In this document: piece after piece, positions 60,309 through 64,000 of the stretch | Layout: each line of letters begins with the position of its first letter | Position numbering within the stretch: the first letter of the stretch is position 1 | Origin: Buchnera aphidicola str. Ua (Uroleucon ambrosiae) | Lineage (GTDB): Bacteria > Pseudomonadota > Gammaproteobacteria > Enterobacterales > Enterobacteriaceae | Direction of reading: 5' to 3' | NCBI RefSeq assembly: GCF_000225465.1 | Contig: NC_017259.1 | Coordinates: 310,001 to 374,000, forward strand | DNA length: 64,000 bases | The notes under the pieces: model-generated | Seen by the model: the letters and a program-made list of their open reading frames with translations, nothing else | What the model was told of the DNA's origin: nothing | Databases searched by the model: none | Made by a program: the position numbers and the translations under genes

Positions 60309-61278
60309 AATTATATCCATGGTTAATAGAACCTTATAAGAATATTATACAACAACATAAAAAAAAAAAGCGCACCATGCAATTTTAATCAAAACCCAAC
60401 GAGGTGTAGGAGCATCTTTGTTAATTTTGTTTATTAGTAAATGGTTATTATGTCTTAAACCAAAGGGAACAAAGTTTTGTAATGAGTGTCATGGATGTAA
60501 ATTAATGTCTTCTAATAATCATCCTGATTGGCATAACTGCATTAATCAAAAAAATACAATTTGTAATATAGATACTATACGTTTAATTAATAAAAAAATA
60601 TTTGAATGTTCACAACAAGGTGGACGAAAAATCATTTTTTTATCAGATATTGAAAAATTAACAGAATCAGCAGTAAATGCATTTTTAAAAACTTTAGAAG
60701 AACCACCAAAAAATACTTGGTTTTTTCTTATTGATTACAGTAATTTAAATTATTTTTATACATTAAATAGTCGCTGTTTAATTTATAAATTATTTGTTCC
60801 ATCAGAAAAACATAGTTTAAATTGGTTAAAACAAGAGCATATAAAAAAAAATAGATCATGTTTAACTGCATTGCGTATTCATCAAGGATCGCCTTTATCC
60901 GCCAAAAAATTTATTAATAGTAGCATATGGATAGAACGAACATTTTTTTTTAAATTATTAGATTCTGCTTTTAAAGATTATAATTTATTAAAAATACTAC
61001 CTATATTAAAAGAAAAAAATACTATTATGAAAATTGATTGGCTATGTTTATTATTATTTGATGCTATTAAATTTAATATTGATCAAAAAAAATATTTAAT
61101 TAATTTTGATCAAATAAAATTTATTCAATTTCTTTCTTATCGTTATACACATATGATTTTAGATTTCAGTATACGAACTTGGATGCGTTGTAAAAATAGA
61201 TTACTAAAAATACCTGGAATTAATCACGAATTATTATTGTTAGAACAATTACTTCAATGGGAAATAATTTTAAAATAA
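60305..61278 (+). pseudogene. holB: HolB, DNA polymerase III delta-prime subunit, frameshifted in an A11 run
   Basis: Clamp-loader subunit of DNA polymerase III. The first frame (ATG 60305, overlapping tmk) gives MKLYPWLIEPYKNIIQQHKKKK, which matches the E. coli start MRWYPWLRPDFEKL, then leaves frame and stops at 60388. After a run of 11 A (60359-60369) another frame reads AHHAILIKTQRGVGASLL (E. coli GHHALLIQALPGMGDDAL) and runs to 61278. With one extra A the protein has 324 residues (334 in E. coli), and the zinc ligands fall exactly at Cys50, Cys59, Cys62 and Cys65 as in E. coli. EEPPKNTWFFL and C-terminal features are intact. It may be rescued by slippage. Confidence 0.92.
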
Positions 61279-61315
61279 TATGTTTAAAAATTAAATTATA
61301 TAAAGCGATAAAATT

Positions 61316-62113
61316 ATGTTATTAATTGATTCACATTGTCATCTTGATAGATTAAATTATAAATTGTTTCATAAAGATATAGAAGATATGTTAAATAAAG
61401 CTTATTTCAATAATGTAAAAAAATTTTTAACAATATCAACATCTATAAACAATTTTTATAAAATTAATCAGTTATTTGAAAAACATCAAAATATTTTGTA
61501 CTCTTGCGGTATACATCCTTTAAATTGTTTAAAAGAATTAAATAATTTTAAAAATCAAGAAAATTGCTTTGATAAAATAGAAAAATTATCTAATAGTAAA
61601 CGAGTCATAGCAATAGGTGAAACTGGTTTAGATTATTATCATTCATTTCAAACTAAAAAAATACAACAAAATTTTTTTCGTGAACACATTAGAATTGCAA
61701 TAAAATTAAACAAACCAATTATAGTACATTCACGTCATTCTATACATGATACTATTAATATATTAAAAGAAGAACAAGCGGAAAAATGTAAAGGCATATT
61801 ACATTCTTTTAATGAAAATTTGAATGCTGCATTAAAATTATTAGAACTAGGTTTTTACATTTCTTGCTCTGGAATAACCACTTTTAAAAATTCTATAGAA
61901 TTATGTGATACTATAAAAAAAATACCTTTAACACATTTATTAATCGAAACAGATGCTCCATATTTATCACCAGTTCCATATAGAGGCAAAGAAAATCAAC
62001 CAGCTTATTTGTTTAATATAGCAAAAAAAATATCTATAATTAAAAATATTAATATACAAACTCTTGCACAAATTACAACAAATAATTTTTTTAATCTCTT
62101 TAAATTAAAATAA
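61316..62113 (+). CDS. ycfH: TatD-family metal-dependent hydrolase (YcfH)
   Basis: Putative metal-dependent DNase of the TatD family. The 265 residues equal E. coli YcfH. Ligands are visible in the N-terminal DSHCHLD (His7, His9), the Glu in [12 protein letters not shown], His in IVHSRHS, His in GILHSFNE, and Asp in [19 protein letters not shown]. It lies 37 bases after holB, the same order as in E. coli, and is followed by ptsG. The exact physiological substrate is not established. Confidence 0.94.
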   Translation: MLLIDSHCHLDRLNYKLFHKDIEDMLNKAYFNNVKKFLTISTSINNFYKINQLFEKHQNILYSCGIHPLNCLKELNNFKNQENCFDKIEKLSNSKRVIAIGETGLDYYHSFQTKKIQQNFFREHIRIAIKLNKPIIVHSRHSIHDTINILKEEQAEKCKGILHSFNENLNAALKLLELGFYISCSGITTFKNSIELCDTIKKIPLTHLLIETDAPYLSPVPYRGKENQPAYLFNIAKKISIIKNINIQTLAQITTNNFFNLFKLK

Positions 62114-62164
62114 TATATAGTTTATGAAAAATTTGATATATATATATTTAGGAGTCTTTTAAAT

Positions 62165-63598
62165 ATGTTTAAAAACGTATTTGCAAACCTTCAAAAGGTT
62201 GGTAAATCACTTATGTTACCTGTTTCAGTATTACCTATTGCAGGAATATTACTTGGAATAGGATCGGCTCATTTTATTTTATTTCCAGATATTCTTTCTG
62301 AAATTATGGCTCAAACAGGAGGTTCTGTTTTTACAAATATGCCGTTAATTTTTGCAATTGGTGTAGCTCTTGGTTTTACTAAAAATGATGGTGTAGCAGC
62401 ATTAGCAGCAGTTGTTTCTTACGGAATTTTAGTTCAAACATTAAATACAGTTGAACCAATTATTTTACATATCAATATTGATATAATAAAAAGTCAACAC
62501 TTATCTGATACTGGTATATTAGGAGGAATTATTGCAGGAGCTATTTCAGCGTATATGTTTAATCAATTTTATCGTATTCAATTACCTGAATATTTAGGTT
62601 TTTTTGGTGGAAAAAGATTCGTACCTATTATTTCAGGATTGTCTGCAATATTCATTGGTTTAATACTATCTATGATTTGGCCTCCAATTGGTCATGGAAT
62701 AAAACAGTTTTCACAATGGGCAGCATACCAAAACCCTATGCTGGCTTTTACTTTATATGGATTAGTAGAAAGAACGCTTGTACCATTTGGATTACATCAT
62801 ATATGGAATGTTCCGTTTCAAATGCAAATTGGAGAATATACTAATGCTATAGGACAAGTATTTCATGGAGATATTGCAAGATATATGGCTGGAGATTCAA
62901 CTGCTGGAAATTTATCAGGAGGTTTTATCTTTAAAATGTATGGTCTTCCAGGAGCAGCTCTAGCAATATGGCAAACAGCTAAAAAAGAAAATAAAAATAA
63001 AATAGGAAGTGTTATGCTTTCAGCAGCATTAACTGCATTTTTAACAGGAATTACTGAACCTATTGAATTTTCATTTATTATTGTTGCACCTATACTATAT
63101 GTTATTCATGCTCTTCTAGCAGGATTATCTTTTCCATTATGTATTTTTTTAGACATGCGTGCAGGCACTAGTTTTTCACATGGTTTTATAGATTTTATAA
63201 TATTAAGTGGAAACAGTCACAATATTTTTCTATTTCCTATAGTCGGCATTATATATGGATTATTATATTACAGTATATTTTATTTTATCATTATTAATTT
63301 TAACTTAAATACACCAGGACGAGAAAATATTAAATATGAGTTTTTGGAAAAAAATAATAATGAAATTGCGCCATGTATCGTTAAAGCATTAGGTGGAAAA
63401 AATAATATTCAGAATTTAGATGCTTGTATTACTCGATTAAGAATTACAGTTTTAGAAATATCAAAAGTTAATCAAACAGATTTAAAAAATATTGGTGCTG
63501 CAGGAATAATTATTTCAGGATTAGGAATACAAATTGTATTTGGTACAAAATCTGAAAATATTAAAACAGCAATAGATGAATATATAAAAAAAATATAA
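62165..63598 (+). CDS. ptsG: PTS glucose-specific EIICB component
   Basis: Inner-membrane glucose permease that phosphorylates its substrate. The 477 residues are exactly the E. coli length. The IIC domain (about residues 10-370) contains the [15 protein letters not shown] substrate motif, and after a short linker the IIB domain (about 395-475) has phospho-cysteine Cys421 in ACITRLRI, matching E. coli numbering. The start is preceded by AGGAG (62150-62154). It is the only sugar transporter in the window and feeds the glycolytic genes present. Confidence 0.97.
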   Translation: MFKNVFANLQKVGKSLMLPVSVLPIAGILLGIGSAHFILFPDILSEIMAQTGGSVFTNMPLIFAIGVALGFTKNDGVAALAAVVSYGILVQTLNTVEPIILHINIDIIKSQHLSDTGILGGIIAGAISAYMFNQFYRIQLPEYLGFFGGKRFVPIISGLSAIFIGLILSMIWPPIGHGIKQFSQWAAYQNPMLAFTLYGLVERTLVPFGLHHIWNVPFQMQIGEYTNAIGQVFHGDIARYMAGDSTAGNLSGGFIFKMYGLPGAALAIWQTAKKENKNKIGSVMLSAALTAFLTGITEPIEFSFIIVAPILYVIHALLAGLSFPLCIFLDMRAGTSFSHGFIDFIILSGNSHNIFLFPIVGIIYGLLYYSIFYFIIINFNLNTPGRENIKYEFLEKNNNEIAPCIVKALGGKNNIQNLDACITRLRITVLEISKVNQTDLKNIGAAGIIISGLGIQIVFGTKSENIKTAIDEYIKKI

Positions 63599-63617
63599 TA
63601 ATTTTGGAAACTAAATT

Positions 63618-63962
63618 ATGAAAGATGGTTTAATTTTTAAAAAAATTATCAATAAAGAAACATCAGCAAATATTATTTATGAAGATAATATAGTAACTGC
63701 ATTTGAAGATATAAAACCTAAAGCATTGATTCACATATTAATTATACCGAATGTTTTTATTGCATCATCTAATGAAATTAATAAAACAAACAAACATATT
63801 TTAGCACATATGTTTTATATTGCCGTAAAAATTGCAAAAAAAACAAATATTAGCAAAGAAGGCTACAAAATCATTATTAATTGTAATAAAAATGGAGGCC
63901 AAGAAATAAATTATCTTCATATGCATTTATTAGGAGGAGAAAAACTAAAATTTTTATATTAA
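63618..63962 (+). CDS. hinT: HinT, HIT-family purine nucleoside phosphoramidase
   Basis: Histidine-triad hydrolase of adenosine phosphoramidates. The 114 residues (119 in E. coli) begin IFKKIINKE and include [11 protein letters not shown] and HILIIPN. The triad reads YLHMH: nucleophile His101 and His103 are kept, but the first triad His (99 in E. coli, HIHMH) is Tyr. The E. coli C-terminal tail after LLGG is shortened. It lies 19 bases downstream of ptsG. The protein is probably folded, with uncertain activity. Confidence 0.94.
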   Translation: MKDGLIFKKIINKETSANIIYEDNIVTAFEDIKPKALIHILIIPNVFIASSNEINKTNKHILAHMFYIAVKIAKKTNISKEGYKIIINCNKNGGQEINYLHMHLLGGEKLKFLY

Positions 63963-64000
63963 TTTTAAAAAATAAAATTTCAATATATGATTATTTAAGG

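Overview
The window is a stretch of a Buchnera aphidicola chromosome, the obligate bacteriocyte endosymbiont of aphids. This rests on the very high A+T content, on gammaproteobacterial proteins that align almost end to end with their Escherichia coli counterparts, on E. coli-like local gene order with many intervening genes deleted, on a complete hook-basal-body flagellar gene cluster with no regulatory or filament genes beside it, and on amino-acid provisioning genes (aroA, serC). I see no transposase, phage gene, CRISPR array, rRNA or other foreign DNA. I cannot assign the strain or aphid host.

Layout. 1-4801: truncated mfd (minus, running off the left edge) diverging from lolCDE. 4844-16945: central metabolism (gapA, fldA, phrB, ybgI, sucAB, gpmA, pfkA, glpF, tpiA). 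17056-23357: minus-strand block ihfB-rpsA, aroA, serC, serS. 23690-26887: trxB, infA, aspS. 26918-30381: znuBC and pykA on the minus strand. 30676-36326: zwf, htpX, cspC, yoaE, tsaB. 36472-38283: minCDE (minus). 38553-39973: rsmC and three tRNA genes (Leu-UAA, Cys-GCA, Ser-UGA). 40067-44260: ompA, murJ, flgN, flgA (minus). 44532-52969: flgBCDEFGHIJK. 53078-57364: rne (minus), then rluC and rpmF. 57561-63962: fabD, fabG, acpP, tmk, holB, tatD-like gene, ptsG, hinT.

How the genes work together. Glucose uptake (ptsG) feeds a largely visible glycolysis (pfkA, tpiA, gapA, gpmA, pykA) and the oxidative pentose phosphate branch (zwf). sucAB encode E1 and E2 of 2-oxoglutarate dehydrogenase. aroA and serC contribute to aromatic amino acid, serine and pyridoxal phosphate synthesis. 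LolCDE, MurJ and OmpA maintain a Gram-negative envelope. MinCDE positions division. The flg block supplies rod, hook, P-ring and L-ring parts, while flgM and flgL are missing from the places they occupy in E. coli.

Most notable signals. (1) Four genes (lolE, tsaB, fabD, holB) are each split by a one-base frameshift located exactly in a run of 9-11 A. In every case alignment to the E. coli protein continues in the other frame on the far side of the run, which fits genes being rescued by polymerase slippage, or else homopolymer sequencing errors. rsmC carries an in-frame run of 17 A. (2) RNase E has lost recognisable sequence over most of its C-terminal half, yet short islands resembling the E. 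coli membrane helix, enolase-binding and PNPase-binding microdomains remain at the expected places and order. (3) Mfd has lost its UvrB-like N-terminal module. (4) Long perfect inverted repeats stand out in several intergenic regions.
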